NCBI RefSeq assembly: GCF_009735585.1
Contig: NZ_VJVW01000001.1
Span: forward strand, 729,698-793,697
Length of the DNA stretch: 64,000 bases
Direction of reading: 5' to 3'
Origin: Christiangramia aestuarii
Lineage (GTDB): Bacteria; Bacteroidota; Bacteroidia; Flavobacteriales; Flavobacteriaceae
Positions 36,343 through 44,259 of the stretch are shown here, in pieces. The notes under the pieces were generated by a model. That model saw nothing but the letters and a program-made list of their open reading frames with translations, searched no databases and was not told the origin of the DNA. The position numbers and the translations under genes were made by a program. Every line of letters begins with the position of its first letter. Within the stretch, counting starts at the first letter, position 1.

Positions 36343-37383
36343 TCAATCAAGATCGAAACGCAGTCCCAGGGAGATATTGTTCAGGTCTGGATTTGGATCG
36401 TCAAAGATGGGATTAAGGTCATATTTCACATATAACGAGGTACCACCCCAGCCAACATACCCACTCAAACCATAAATGAAATCGTTGGTATTATAATCGC
36501 TTTTCAGCTTTTCTTTTACCCTGTCCCCATCCATCTTGTATTTTAGTTTCTGGCGTTCCCCTATATTGAATCCGGCGTAACCACCCAGGCCAATCTTGAA
36601 TTTTTTATAGGTAGAGAAGGTGGTGCCGCTTTCCCTTTCGAACCTTCTGGAAGGTCCCATTTCAAAATGCACCGGAAATACCAGGTTATCCATTCTGAAC
36701 TTTGACTTATCAAAATCAAGATCGAATTCCTCCAGCCTGGTTAGATTGCCATCTTCCACAAAGTAGCGGTTATCTGTAGGTTTTAATCCATTGAACTGAA
36801 ATGACACCCCATATTTGAACCTCAACCAGTTAGAATTATTAAAAACACGGGTCTTCCAGGACCAGCCGATCTCGAAAAATCTACTTCCGCCTATCTTGAA
36901 ATCTGAATCGTCTAAAGATTGACCATCAGCCAGAGCGTTATTAAAACCTGCTGCGACCACAATCGTAGAGGTCGTTCTTTTATCGAGATAATAATCCCTT
37001 TTCTTTTTTTCCTCCTCTTCCTTTCCGCTTTTTATGGAAACGATAAAAGTTTTATCATCCTCAACATCTACATCCTCATTCCTGTTTAGAAGTGCGATCT
37101 TATTATCTACGATCGCCAGCCTGTTCTCAATATTGAGCGCGTGTTTTTTCGCTGCCTCTTCTTTTAGGCGGTCGGCCTCTTCAAAACTGATACTTTTCTC
37201 GTCCAGTTTTTGATTGATGGCTTCTACCTCCTCCTTTAGTTTCTCCTTTTCTTCAGTGACGATATCCTTTTTCTGTTGTTCAAGAATTTCCAGTTTGCTC
37301 TTGTTTTCCACCCTTACCACCTGGGCATTACAGAGGCTGATGTTGCATAGAAGAAGGGCTAAATAAAATGTAATAGTTTTCAT
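36343..37383 (-). CDS. Outer-membrane beta-barrel protein with N-terminal coiled coil
   Basis: The 346-residue product has a signal peptide (MKTITFYLALLLCNISLCNAQ). A charged helical segment of about 70 residues follows (EILEQQKKDIVTEEKEKLKE onward), probably a coiled coil. The rest alternates polar and hydrophobic residues in strands and ends LGLRFDLD, as in small outer-membrane barrels. The specific function is unknown. It is the last gene of an operon with an ECF sigma factor and its anti-sigma factor, so it is probably both a target and an output of that envelope-sensing circuit. A terminator follows. Confidence 0.75.
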   Translation of the reverse strand: MKTITFYLALLLCNISLCNAQVVRVENKSKLEILEQQKKDIVTEEKEKLKEEVEAINQKLDEKSISFEEADRLKEEAAKKHALNIENRLAIVDNKIALLNRNEDVDVEDDKTFIVSIKSGKEEEEKKKRDYYLDKRTTSTIVVAAGFNNALADGQSLDDSDFKIGGSRFFEIGWSWKTRVFNNSNWLRFKYGVSFQFNGLKPTDNRYFVEDGNLTRLEEFDLDFDKSKFRMDNLVFPVHFEMGPSRRFERESGTTFSTYKKFKIGLGGYAGFNIGERQKLKYKMDGDRVKEKLKSDYNTNDFIYGLSGYVGWGGTSLYVKYDLNPIFDDPNPDLNNISLGLRFDLD

Positions 37384-37455
37384 AGAGATGTGTTTGTTTT
37401 GGCCTTTAGTTCTAACTAAAAGCTGATTGATAAATGACCTGGTTATTAGTGATAA

Positions 37456-38253
37456 TTATTTGTATTCCTGGGGTGGCCCGGTACGATTAGAGACCGCAAT
37501 GACCGCTTTCTGGTATCCGTCCTTAAGAACATTGAAGATTTTACTTTTAAAAGATTCGTATATTTCTTCCTCGGCTTCGGCCAGCAGCTGCTCGGGAGCT
37601 ACTCCAGAAACATTATTCACGCCCCTCATTTCGCTAATCTCCCTGGCTGCCTGGGCCAGTAATGCATCCACTTCAGCCTCGGTTACCTTCTTCCCGGAAA
37701 GTTTTTGCTTTTCAGAAACTTCCGCGATCAAATCCCTCATTTTTTCTGAAAAAAGCATTTCCTGTTTATCTTTATGCTGGATATTCACCACCGCCACAGG
37801 TTGCAACTTCTTTCTGGTCTGTTTAATATCAGATGAATTCTTAGCAGCATATCCCGATTCTTTTGTATCTGAAGCAACCACCTGCTCCCTCACAACGGGC
37901 TTAGCAGATTTAATGTTTCCGGAATTTTTGCTTCTATCCTTATTATTTTCTTCTTCTGAAGCCACGTGCACCGGAGGCTCAAAACCTGTTTGATCGTTAT
38001 TTTTTCTGGTCTCCTTCTCAACGGGAGATTCTACCACGGGAAGCGAATCCTGCCCCTGCTGTTTTAAAAAGAAAATACTGGCGATAAGCAAAACACCCAC
38101 GGCAGCTACGGCCGGGACCCACCACCTTTGCACCGGTTTCTTTTCAGCATTATCCAGCCTGGAATTCAATTTCTCCCAGCTCTCAGCCGATGGCTTTATC
38201 TCCCTGCCATCCAGCTTTTCCTTTACATGTTCTTCAAATTTAATTGGTGCCAT
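37456..38253 (-). CDS. Putative transmembrane anti-sigma factor
   Basis: The 265-residue protein has a cytoplasmic N-terminal part (KFEEHVKEKLDGREIKPSAE then WEKLNSRL), one membrane helix at about residues 45-63 (WVPAVAAVGVLLIASIFFL) and a long polar outer part with helical, Lys/Glu/Ala-rich stretches. No zinc-binding HxxxCxxC is present. The assignment rests on topology and on its start overlapping the sigma factor gene by 14 bases, a common sigma/anti-sigma arrangement in flavobacteria. The signal it senses is unknown. Confidence 0.72.
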   Translation of the reverse strand: MAPIKFEEHVKEKLDGREIKPSAESWEKLNSRLDNAEKKPVQRWWVPAVAAVGVLLIASIFFLKQQGQDSLPVVESPVEKETRKNNDQTGFEPPVHVASEEENNKDRSKNSGNIKSAKPVVREQVVASDTKESGYAAKNSSDIKQTRKKLQPVAVVNIQHKDKQEMLFSEKMRDLIAEVSEKQKLSGKKVTEAEVDALLAQAAREISEMRGVNNVSGVAPEQLLAEAEEEIYESFKSKIFNVLKDGYQKAVIAVSNRTGPPQEYK

Positions 38254-38812
38254 AGGCTGATGAATTAATCGTTCTTACCTTTTCCTGAAGCATTTTTCGT
38301 GCTTTGAACAGCTGAGATTTTGAGGTCCCTTCACTAATGTCAAGCATTTTCGCAATTTCAGAATGCTTGTAACCTTCTACCGCATACAGGACGAATACCA
38401 TTTTATAACCTTCCGGCAGGGCGTCTATCAGAGCCTGTATGTCTGCTACGTCCATTTCAGATTTTATATTATTAAAAACCTCCGGGGTTTCCTGTCCGAG
38501 ATCCTCATGGAATTCGAGTTTTTTATGCTGCCTTAAAAATGAAATGGATTCTCTAATCATGATCCGCCTGATCCAGCCTTCAAAACTTCCTTCTTCCTTA
38601 AAATCCTTCAGATGTGTAAAGACCTTGAAAAATCCGTTCAGCATAGCTTCTTCGGCATGATGCACATCCCGTATGTATTGCCGGCAAACGCTTAACATTT
38701 TAGGTGAATGCAGCTCATAGATCTTTTGCTGAGCTTCCCGGTTCCCCCTGGACGCCCTTTTTATCAAAGAGGATTCATTTTTAAAAAGCTGTATAACTTT
38801 CACCATATTCAT
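38240..38812 (-). CDS. ECF-type RNA polymerase sigma factor
   Basis: Sigma-70 family regulator of 190 residues with regions 2 and 4 only. Region 2 includes YELHSPKMLSVCRQYIRD and FKVFTHLKDFKEEGSFEGWI, then RRIMIRESISFLR. Region 4 has LPEGYKMVFVLYAVEGYKHSEIAKMLDISEG. The extra MNM at the start leaves ATG 38806 as an alternative. It heads a three-gene operon with the anti-sigma and outer-membrane barrel genes. Targets cannot be read from the sequence. Confidence 0.9.
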   Translation of the reverse strand: MNMVKVIQLFKNESSLIKRASRGNREAQQKIYELHSPKMLSVCRQYIRDVHHAEEAMLNGFFKVFTHLKDFKEEGSFEGWIRRIMIRESISFLRQHKKLEFHEDLGQETPEVFNNIKSEMDVADIQALIDALPEGYKMVFVLYAVEGYKHSEIAKMLDISEGTSKSQLFKARKMLQEKVRTINSSAYGTN

Positions 38813-38912
38813 AAGGCCTTCTATTTACATAGACGTAGGAAAGTTACGAAAGGTTGCCTGAGGTTTTAAAATTTTTAATTTTTTCCAGGTTTCTGCTGCC
38901 GGATCTAACTTG

Positions 38913-38920
38913 TATCTTTG
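38913..38920 (+). promoter_or_regulatory. Putative rluF-like gene -7 box
   Basis: TATCTTTG is a perfect TAnnTTTG, ending 16 bases before ATG 38937. It overlaps the upstream TTG at 38910, which therefore would not be in the transcript; this supports ATG 38937 as the start. Confidence 0.5.
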
Positions 38921-38936
38921 CGGAAGAACTATTTTT

Positions 38937-39737
38937 ATGGCAGACGAGATTAGAATAAACAAGTATTTGAGTCAGTTAGGATATTGCTCCAGAAGGGAAG
39001 CCGATAAACTTATCGACCAGGGGCGAATTACCATTAATGATAAGGTTCCGGAAATGGGCACCAAGGTGACCCCGGGTGACATCGTTAAGGTAGATGGCAA
39101 GCCTGTTTCCAAGGAAGAACTCAAGGAACCTAATGTTTATCTAGCCTTTAATAAGCCCGTCGGCATCGTTTGTACTACAGATACCAGGGTAGAAAAAGAC
39201 AATATCATTGATTATATCAATTACCCAAAAAGGATCTTCCCAATTGGCAGGCTGGACAAACCAAGTGAAGGACTTATCTTTTTAACCAACGATGGTGATA
39301 TCGTGAACAAGATCCTGCGAGCCCGTAACAACCACGAAAAGGAATACGTAGTGTCTGTTAACAAGCCTATCACCAACGAATTTATAAGTAAAATGTCTGC
39401 TGGTGTGCCTATTCTTGATACGATAACCCGTGAATGTGAGGTTGAAAAACTGGGAAAACACACCTTCCGGATCGTTCTTACCCAGGGACTGAACAGGCAG
39501 ATACGCCGTATGTGTGAATTTTTAGGCTACGAGGTTACCTCATTAAAAAGAGTGCGTATCATGAACGTATCTCTCGACATACCTGTAGGCGAATGGCGTG
39601 ATCTTACTCGGGAGGAGCTTGATACCATAAACCAGTTATTGGGAGACTCTACCAAAACCGAAGAAGGTTCGGTTCTAAAAACTCCCAACCAGCCAAGCCC
39701 TAAGAGAGGCAAAAGACCCCGGAAGCCTAAATCTTAA
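38937..39737 (+). CDS. rluF: 23S rRNA pseudouridine synthase (RluF/RluB family)
   Basis: Isomerises a uridine of 23S rRNA. An N-terminal S4 domain ([20 protein letters not shown]) is followed by the catalytic domain with [17 protein letters not shown], where Asp of RLD is the nucleophile, and [17 protein letters not shown]. This sequence is closer to RluF (U2604) than to RluB, by impression only. A basic tail ([13 protein letters not shown]) follows. I chose ATG 38937 because the upstream TTG falls within the promoter box. It is monocistronic by layout. Confidence 0.85.
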   Translation: MADEIRINKYLSQLGYCSRREADKLIDQGRITINDKVPEMGTKVTPGDIVKVDGKPVSKEELKEPNVYLAFNKPVGIVCTTDTRVEKDNIIDYINYPKRIFPIGRLDKPSEGLIFLTNDGDIVNKILRARNNHEKEYVVSVNKPITNEFISKMSAGVPILDTITRECEVEKLGKHTFRIVLTQGLNRQIRRMCEFLGYEVTSLKRVRIMNVSLDIPVGEWRDLTREELDTINQLLGDSTKTEEGSVLKTPNQPSPKRGKRPRKPKS

Positions 39738-39795
39738 CAGAGAATTAGCGCGGTGGCTTTAATGATTGTTGGTTCTTCTTGTTAATTTTAGGTTC

Positions 39796-39824
39796 TTGAA
39801 AATAAGCGTAAATGCTTATCTTTA
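39796..39824 (+). promoter_or_regulatory. Putative promoter of the VOC gene
   Basis: TTG at 39796-39798 is followed after 18 bases by TATCTTTA at 39817-39824, one base off TAnnTTTG. It is the only site in the window where I see both elements at the expected spacing. The ATG follows 25 bases later. Confidence 0.5.
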
Positions 39825-39849
39825 AACGAACCTGAATTAAAATTTTAGA

Positions 39850-40272
39850 ATGAAAGTACAACCATTCCACTTGGCCATCCCCGTTTCAGACCTTGAAAAA
39901 TGTCGCAAATTCTATAAAGAGACCCTGGGTTGTGGCGAAGGTCGCAGTAGTGATCACTGGGTAGATTTCAACTTTTTTGGTCACCAGCTAGTGATACATT
40001 ACCAGGACCCACAGGAAACCAAAGCATCAACCTCCAATCCTGTAGACGGAAAAGATGTACCAGTACCACATTTTGGCGTGGTGCTCCAATGGGATGTTTT
40101 TCAGGAATTCGCTAAATTGTTAAAAGGTAAAGGCATCGATTTTGTGATCGAGCCCTACATAAGGTTTGAAGGCAAACCAGGAGAACAGGCCACCATGTTC
40201 TTTAAAGATCCATGTGGGAATGCGCTTGAGTTCAAAGCCTTCAAGAATATGGACCAGCTTTTCGCCAAATAA
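39850..40272 (+). CDS. VOC family (glyoxalase/dioxygenase fold) protein
   Basis: The 140-residue protein starts [20 protein letters not shown], the classic first beta-alpha-beta-beta-beta unit of the vicinal oxygen chelate fold with a metal-binding His. The second half contains [11 protein letters not shown] and ends [15 protein letters not shown], carrying a further His and the usual Glu ligand. The reaction is not predictable from the sequence; glyoxalase-like isomerase, dioxygenase and resistance proteins share this fold. It lies 30 bases upstream of the AI-2E transporter gene and may be co-transcribed with it. Confidence 0.85.
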   Translation: MKVQPFHLAIPVSDLEKCRKFYKETLGCGEGRSSDHWVDFNFFGHQLVIHYQDPQETKASTSNPVDGKDVPVPHFGVVLQWDVFQEFAKLLKGKGIDFVIEPYIRFEGKPGEQATMFFKDPCGNALEFKAFKNMDQLFAK

Positions 40273-40302
40273 AAACGAAGCCGTAAACCAACCAGCCAAA
40301 AT

Positions 40303-41322
40303 ATGGATAGACTTAAACCGTCCTTAGTCCGACAGTTATTCGTACTGTTGCTGCTACTTTTCTTAACGGTTTTAATTATCAGGGAAACCCTTCCATACCT
40401 CTCGGGAGTACTTGGAGCGGTCACTCTATATGTTATCCTGAAACCATGGATGAAAAAGCTTGCCCAACGCGGCTGGAAACCACCCCTGGCTGCAGCTACA
40501 CTAATGGCCGGATCTTTTGTAGGAATACTTATACCCGTTGTGCTGATCGCTGCTATGCTTACTTCAAAGATCGGTAAGGCAGTTGCAAATTCTGAAAGGG
40601 TATTACAGGCTTTAAAAGAGCAACTGAACAATCTTGAAACCAGCATAGGATACAACATCAGTTCTAATATAGATACCTCTTCGGTTACGAACTGGGTCTC
40701 CTCAAACCTTCAGAATCTTGCCGGCGGTACATTTAATGCCATTATCGCCATCGGGATCATGTATTTCATGCTTTATTATATGCTTACCAACCGCCAATCC
40801 TTAAGGGAATCCATGATGACCTATATTCCGCTGGGACAGGAAAACCTGAGGATCATTGGTGACGAAAGCAATCAGCTTGTTAAATCCAACGCGCTGGGAA
40901 TTCCTCTGGTAGCCTTTGTACAGGGAATTATCGCCCTTATAGGCTTCCTGATCTTTGGAGTACCAGATCCATTTTTCTGGTTCGTGATCACCGCCATAGG
41001 TTCCATGATCCCTTTTATAGGGACCGCCATTGGAATTATCCCAGCTTCCATATTGTTATTCGCCCAGGGAAGTGACTGGCAGGGCGTCGCCATTCTTATT
41101 TATGGTTTCGTGGTGGTGGGGTCTACAGACAATATCATTAGACTTTATGTCCTGGAAAGACTGGCCAGTGTACATCCGCTCATTACTCTCTTCGGGGTAA
41201 TTGTCGGGGTACCTTTATTTGGGTTTATTGGCCTGATATTTGGACCTTTACTTATCTCGCTATTCCTGCTTATTCTGAAGATTTACAAGAAGGAATATGG
41301 AAATGCCGAGGAAAAATTATAA
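40303..41322 (+). CDS. AI-2E family (UPF0118) transporter
   Basis: Polytopic membrane protein of 339 residues with about eight helices. An N-terminal pair (QLFVLLLLLFLTVLIIRETL) is followed by a long soluble stretch (about residues 95-145), then a helix cluster including GIPLVAFVQGIIALIGFLIF, FVITAIGSMIPFIGTAIGII and FGVIVGVPLFGFIGLIFGPL. Family members have been linked to autoinducer-2 export or Na+/H+ exchange; which applies here is unknown. It lies between the VOC and DUF1232 genes on the same strand. Confidence 0.88.
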   Translation: MDRLKPSLVRQLFVLLLLLFLTVLIIRETLPYLSGVLGAVTLYVILKPWMKKLAQRGWKPPLAAATLMAGSFVGILIPVVLIAAMLTSKIGKAVANSERVLQALKEQLNNLETSIGYNISSNIDTSSVTNWVSSNLQNLAGGTFNAIIAIGIMYFMLYYMLTNRQSLRESMMTYIPLGQENLRIIGDESNQLVKSNALGIPLVAFVQGIIALIGFLIFGVPDPFFWFVITAIGSMIPFIGTAIGIIPASILLFAQGSDWQGVAILIYGFVVVGSTDNIIRLYVLERLASVHPLITLFGVIVGVPLFGFIGLIFGPLLISLFLLILKIYKKEYGNAEEKL

Positions 41323-41342
41323 ACAACTTAACTAACTTAGAT

Positions 41343-41756
41343 ATGTTCGGAAAAAAGAAAAAAGAAATAGATGAAGATTTCGTTAAGACCGAAATCACCA
41401 AGATCGACGATGACGATGTGAAGATCACCATGAGAAACCAGGAAGAGATCTCAGACAAGATCGTGAACTCCAACATGCTGAAAAAATACGCCGAACTCGG
41501 TAAGATCATGTTCGGAATGCTCAAGGATTACCGCAGGGGCGTTTATACCAAAGTTCCCTGGTTCACTATTGCCACAATCGCCTTTGCCATGCTTTATATC
41601 CTGAATCCACTGGATATAGTTCCAGATTTCGTTCCCGGGATAGGTTATATAGATGACCTGGCCGTTTTGACCTTTGGTCTAAGGTTCATTGAATCTGACA
41701 TTCACAATTACCTGGACTGGAAACTTGAACATGGCGATACTACAGATATCGTATAA
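41343..41756 (+). CDS. DUF1232 (YkvA-like) membrane protein
   Basis: The 137-residue protein has a charged N-terminal part (MFGKKKKEIDEDFVKTE) and the DUF1232 core: VPWFTIATIAFAMLYILNP followed by LDIVPDFVPGIGYIDDLAVL. One or two hydrophobic segments lie around residues 75-105. Function is unknown throughout the family. It follows the AI-2E gene by 20 bases and ends in a strong bidirectional terminator shared with folD. Confidence 0.85.
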   Translation: MFGKKKKEIDEDFVKTEITKIDDDDVKITMRNQEEISDKIVNSNMLKKYAELGKIMFGMLKDYRRGVYTKVPWFTIATIAFAMLYILNPLDIVPDFVPGIGYIDDLAVLTFGLRFIESDIHNYLDWKLEHGDTTDIV

Positions 41757-41786
41757 AAAAAAGAGGGATCAACGATCCCTCTTTTA
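41755..41786. terminator. Bidirectional terminator between DUF1232 gene and folD
   Basis: AAGAGGGATC (41761-41770) pairs with GATCCCTCTT (41774-41783) around a 3-base loop, with an A run before and T run after. It begins at the DUF1232 stop and ends 5 bases before the folD stop, so it serves both genes. Confidence 0.88.
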
Positions 41787-41790
41787 AATT

Positions 41791-42690
41791 CTATCTTTGA
41801 GCCTCGATGGCTCTTTTTTTATGTCTTTCCCTGGCCAGCAAGGTATTCTTCAATAACATGGAAACCGTCATTGGCCCTACTCCTCCCGGAACCGGGGTTA
41901 TATAGGAAGCTCTCTTGCTTACATTGTCGAAATCTACATCTCCTTTGATCACGTAACCTCTTTCCGCATTGTCATCTGGCACCCTGGTGATACCAACATC
42001 AATGATCACGGCATCATCCTTAATCATTTCTCCCTTAAGGAAATCTGGAATTCCCACAGCTATAATGATAATATCTGCCTGGGAAGTCACCTGGGTGATG
42101 TTCTTGGTAAATTCATGAGTCAGGGTAACCGTTGAATTCCCCGGGAAACCACTTCTTCCCATCAGAATACTCATTGGCCTTCCCACGATATAACTTCTGC
42201 CAATTACCACGGTATGTTTTCCCTTGGTAGGAATATCATAGCGCTCTAAAAGCTCCAGGATCCCGAAAGGAGTCGCTGGGATAAAGGTGGTCATATCCAG
42301 GGCCATTTTTCCAAAGTTGGTTGGATGGAACCCATCCACATCCTTATCTGGATCTACAGCATTTAGAACCTTTTGGGTATCGATCTGCGGAGGAAGAGGA
42401 AGCTGAACAATAAAACCATCGATATCATCATTCTGGTTAAGCTCCTCTATCTTGTCAAGCAGCTCAAGCTCACTGATGGTGTTAGGCAACCTGTAAAGTG
42501 AAGATTCAAAACCTACCCGCTCACAGGCCTTTACCTTGGAATTAACGTAGGTCATACTCGCGCCGTCCTTTCCCACTATAATAGCAGCCAGATGCGGTAC
42601 TTTCTCACCACGTTCTTTGATTTTGGTAACCTCAGCAGCAATTTCATCCTTGATGTCGTTGCTAACCTTCTTACCGTCGAGAATTGTCAT
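41791..42690 (-). CDS. folD: Methylenetetrahydrofolate dehydrogenase/cyclohydrolase
   Basis: Bifunctional enzyme of one-carbon metabolism converting 5,10-methylene-THF to 10-formyl-THF. Motifs include the catalytic region YVNSKVKACERVG (Tyr and Lys), the signature GFIVQLPLPPQID, then PATPFGILELLERY, VVIGRSYIVGRPMSILM (NADP loop) and ITPVPGGVGPMTVSMLL. Its 299 residues are normal. It lies downstream of ffh (67-base gap) on the same strand and ends at a shared terminator. Confidence 0.95.
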   Translation of the reverse strand: MTILDGKKVSNDIKDEIAAEVTKIKERGEKVPHLAAIIVGKDGASMTYVNSKVKACERVGFESSLYRLPNTISELELLDKIEELNQNDDIDGFIVQLPLPPQIDTQKVLNAVDPDKDVDGFHPTNFGKMALDMTTFIPATPFGILELLERYDIPTKGKHTVVIGRSYIVGRPMSILMGRSGFPGNSTVTLTHEFTKNITQVTSQADIIIIAVGIPDFLKGEMIKDDAVIIDVGITRVPDDNAERGYVIKGDVDFDNVSKRASYITPVPGGVGPMTVSMLLKNTLLARERHKKRAIEAQR

Positions 42691-42757
42691 TAATTGTTGT
42701 GTGTTTGTTGTTGTGTATAGAAAATTGAAGGGTTATCTGCAAATTGAGACTGCAAAC

Positions 42758-44086
42758 TTACTGCATCCCCTTCATCATTTGCATCATTTTTCGGCCACCG
42801 CCGCCCTGCATCATCTTCATCATTTTACCCATCTGGTTGAATTGCTTCAATAGCTGGTTCACCTCCTGAACCGAAGTTCCTGAACCTTTCGCAATTCTCT
42901 TCTTTCTGCTGGCGTTAATGATCTTTGGTTCGCTTCTCTCTTCCGGAGTCATGGAATGAATGATCGCTTCAATCCCTTTGAAAGCATCATCATCGATATC
43001 TACATCTTTCAGCATTTTCCCGGCTCCGGGGATCATTCCTAAAAGATCTTTCATAGATCCCATTTTCTTGATCTGCTGAAGCTGATTCAGGAAGTCATCG
43101 AATCCAAATTTGTTCTTGGCGATCTTTTTCTGAAGCTTTCTTGCTTCCTCTTCATCATACTGCTCCTGGGCTCTTTCCACAAGAGAGACAACATCTCCCA
43201 TCCCCAGGATCCTGTCGGCCATACGAGATGGATAGAAAATATCCATGGCATCCATCTTTTCACCGGTACCGATGAACTTGATAGGCTTGTTCACCACAGA
43301 TTTAATAGAGATCGCAGCACCACCACGAGTATCACCATCCAGTTTGGTAAGGATCACCCCGTCGAAATTCAGCCTCTCGTTAAAGGTTTTGGCAGTATTT
43401 ACCGCATCCTGACCTGTCATGGAATCTACCACGAAAAGTGTTTCGTGTGGCTCGATTGCTTCGTGAATATTCGAAATCTCGGTCATCATCGCCTCATCAA
43501 CGGCAAGACGACCCGCGGTATCGATGATCACAACATTATGTCCGTTTTCCTTGGCGTAAGCGATCGCGTCTTTAGAAATCGCCACCGGGTCCTGGTTCCC
43601 TTCATCTGAATAAACCTCAACACCAACCTGTTCTCCAACTACATGAAGCTGGTTGATCGCCGCCGGACGATATACATCACAGGCTACAAGCAGAGGTTTC
43701 TTGGTTTTTTTGTTCTTAAGGAAGTTTGCCAGTTTTCCGGAGAAAGTGGTCTTACCACTACCCTGTAGTCCCGACATTAAGATCACAGAAGGATTTCCCG
43801 AAAGATTGATGCCTTCAGCTTCACCACCCATCAATTGCGTAAGCTCATCCTTGACCAGCTTCACCATTAATTGTCCTGGCTTAAGCGTTTTAAGAACGTC
43901 CTGTCCAAGTGCCTTCTCCTTCACCGTGTTGGTAAAATCTTTGGCTATCTTGTAGTTAACATCGGCATCTACCAATGCACGTCTAACCTCTTTAAGGCTT
44001 TCAGCAACATTAATCTCTGTAATTTGTCCATGACCCTTGAGGACGTGAAAGGCATTATCTAACTTATCGCTTAAATTATCAAACAT
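42758..44086 (-). CDS. ffh: Signal recognition particle protein Ffh
   Basis: SRP54 GTPase that delivers nascent membrane proteins to SecYEG. It has an N domain (MFDNLSDKLDNAFHVLKG), a G domain with G1 GLQGSGKTT (residues 106-113) and later DTAGRLAVDEAMM and TKLDGDTRGG, and a methionine-rich M domain ending GKMMKMMQGGGGRKMMQMMK. Its 442 residues are normal. A -7 box lies at 44131-44138. The 4.5S RNA partner was not seen in the window. Confidence 0.96.
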   Translation of the reverse strand: MFDNLSDKLDNAFHVLKGHGQITEINVAESLKEVRRALVDADVNYKIAKDFTNTVKEKALGQDVLKTLKPGQLMVKLVKDELTQLMGGEAEGINLSGNPSVILMSGLQGSGKTTFSGKLANFLKNKKTKKPLLVACDVYRPAAINQLHVVGEQVGVEVYSDEGNQDPVAISKDAIAYAKENGHNVVIIDTAGRLAVDEAMMTEISNIHEAIEPHETLFVVDSMTGQDAVNTAKTFNERLNFDGVILTKLDGDTRGGAAISIKSVVNKPIKFIGTGEKMDAMDIFYPSRMADRILGMGDVVSLVERAQEQYDEEEARKLQKKIAKNKFGFDDFLNQLQQIKKMGSMKDLLGMIPGAGKMLKDVDIDDDAFKGIEAIIHSMTPEERSEPKIINASRKKRIAKGSGTSVQEVNQLLKQFNQMGKMMKMMQGGGGRKMMQMMKGMQ

Positions 44087-44130
44087 AATTTTCCTGTGAT
44101 TTTATTCTATTACTGCATGGCAGCGAATTG

Positions 44131-44138
44131 CAAATTTA
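44131..44138 (-). promoter_or_regulatory. Putative ffh -7 box
   Basis: The minus strand reads TAAATTTG, a perfect TAnnTTTG, about 45 bases upstream of the ffh ATG. No -33 TTG at usual spacing. Confidence 0.45.
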
Positions 44139-44197
44139 ATGATTTGAAGCTGAAAGAGAAAGTTCAAAATTTAAAATTCAATTTCTCTTTAGTTCAG

Positions 44198-44222
44198 ATG
44201 CTGAATTAAGTTCAGCATGACG
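44198..44222. repeat. Third copy of the palindromic element (argS-ffh gap)
   Basis: ATGCTGAA (44198-44205) pairs with TTCAGCAT (44211-44218) with a 5-base loop and is followed by GACG. Stem length, loop length, core CTGAA/TTCAG and trailing GACG match the pair at 21511-21574, with compensating changes in the third stem position. No T run follows, so I do not call it a terminator of argS. Confidence 0.72.
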
Positions 44223-44259
44223 AAATTCTTACTTCTTAATTCTGAATTCATTTTTCCTT

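Noticed and set aside
44191-44222. Palindrome as an argS terminator
   Set aside because: No T run follows on either strand, and two more copies occur elsewhere, so it fits a dispersed repeat better.
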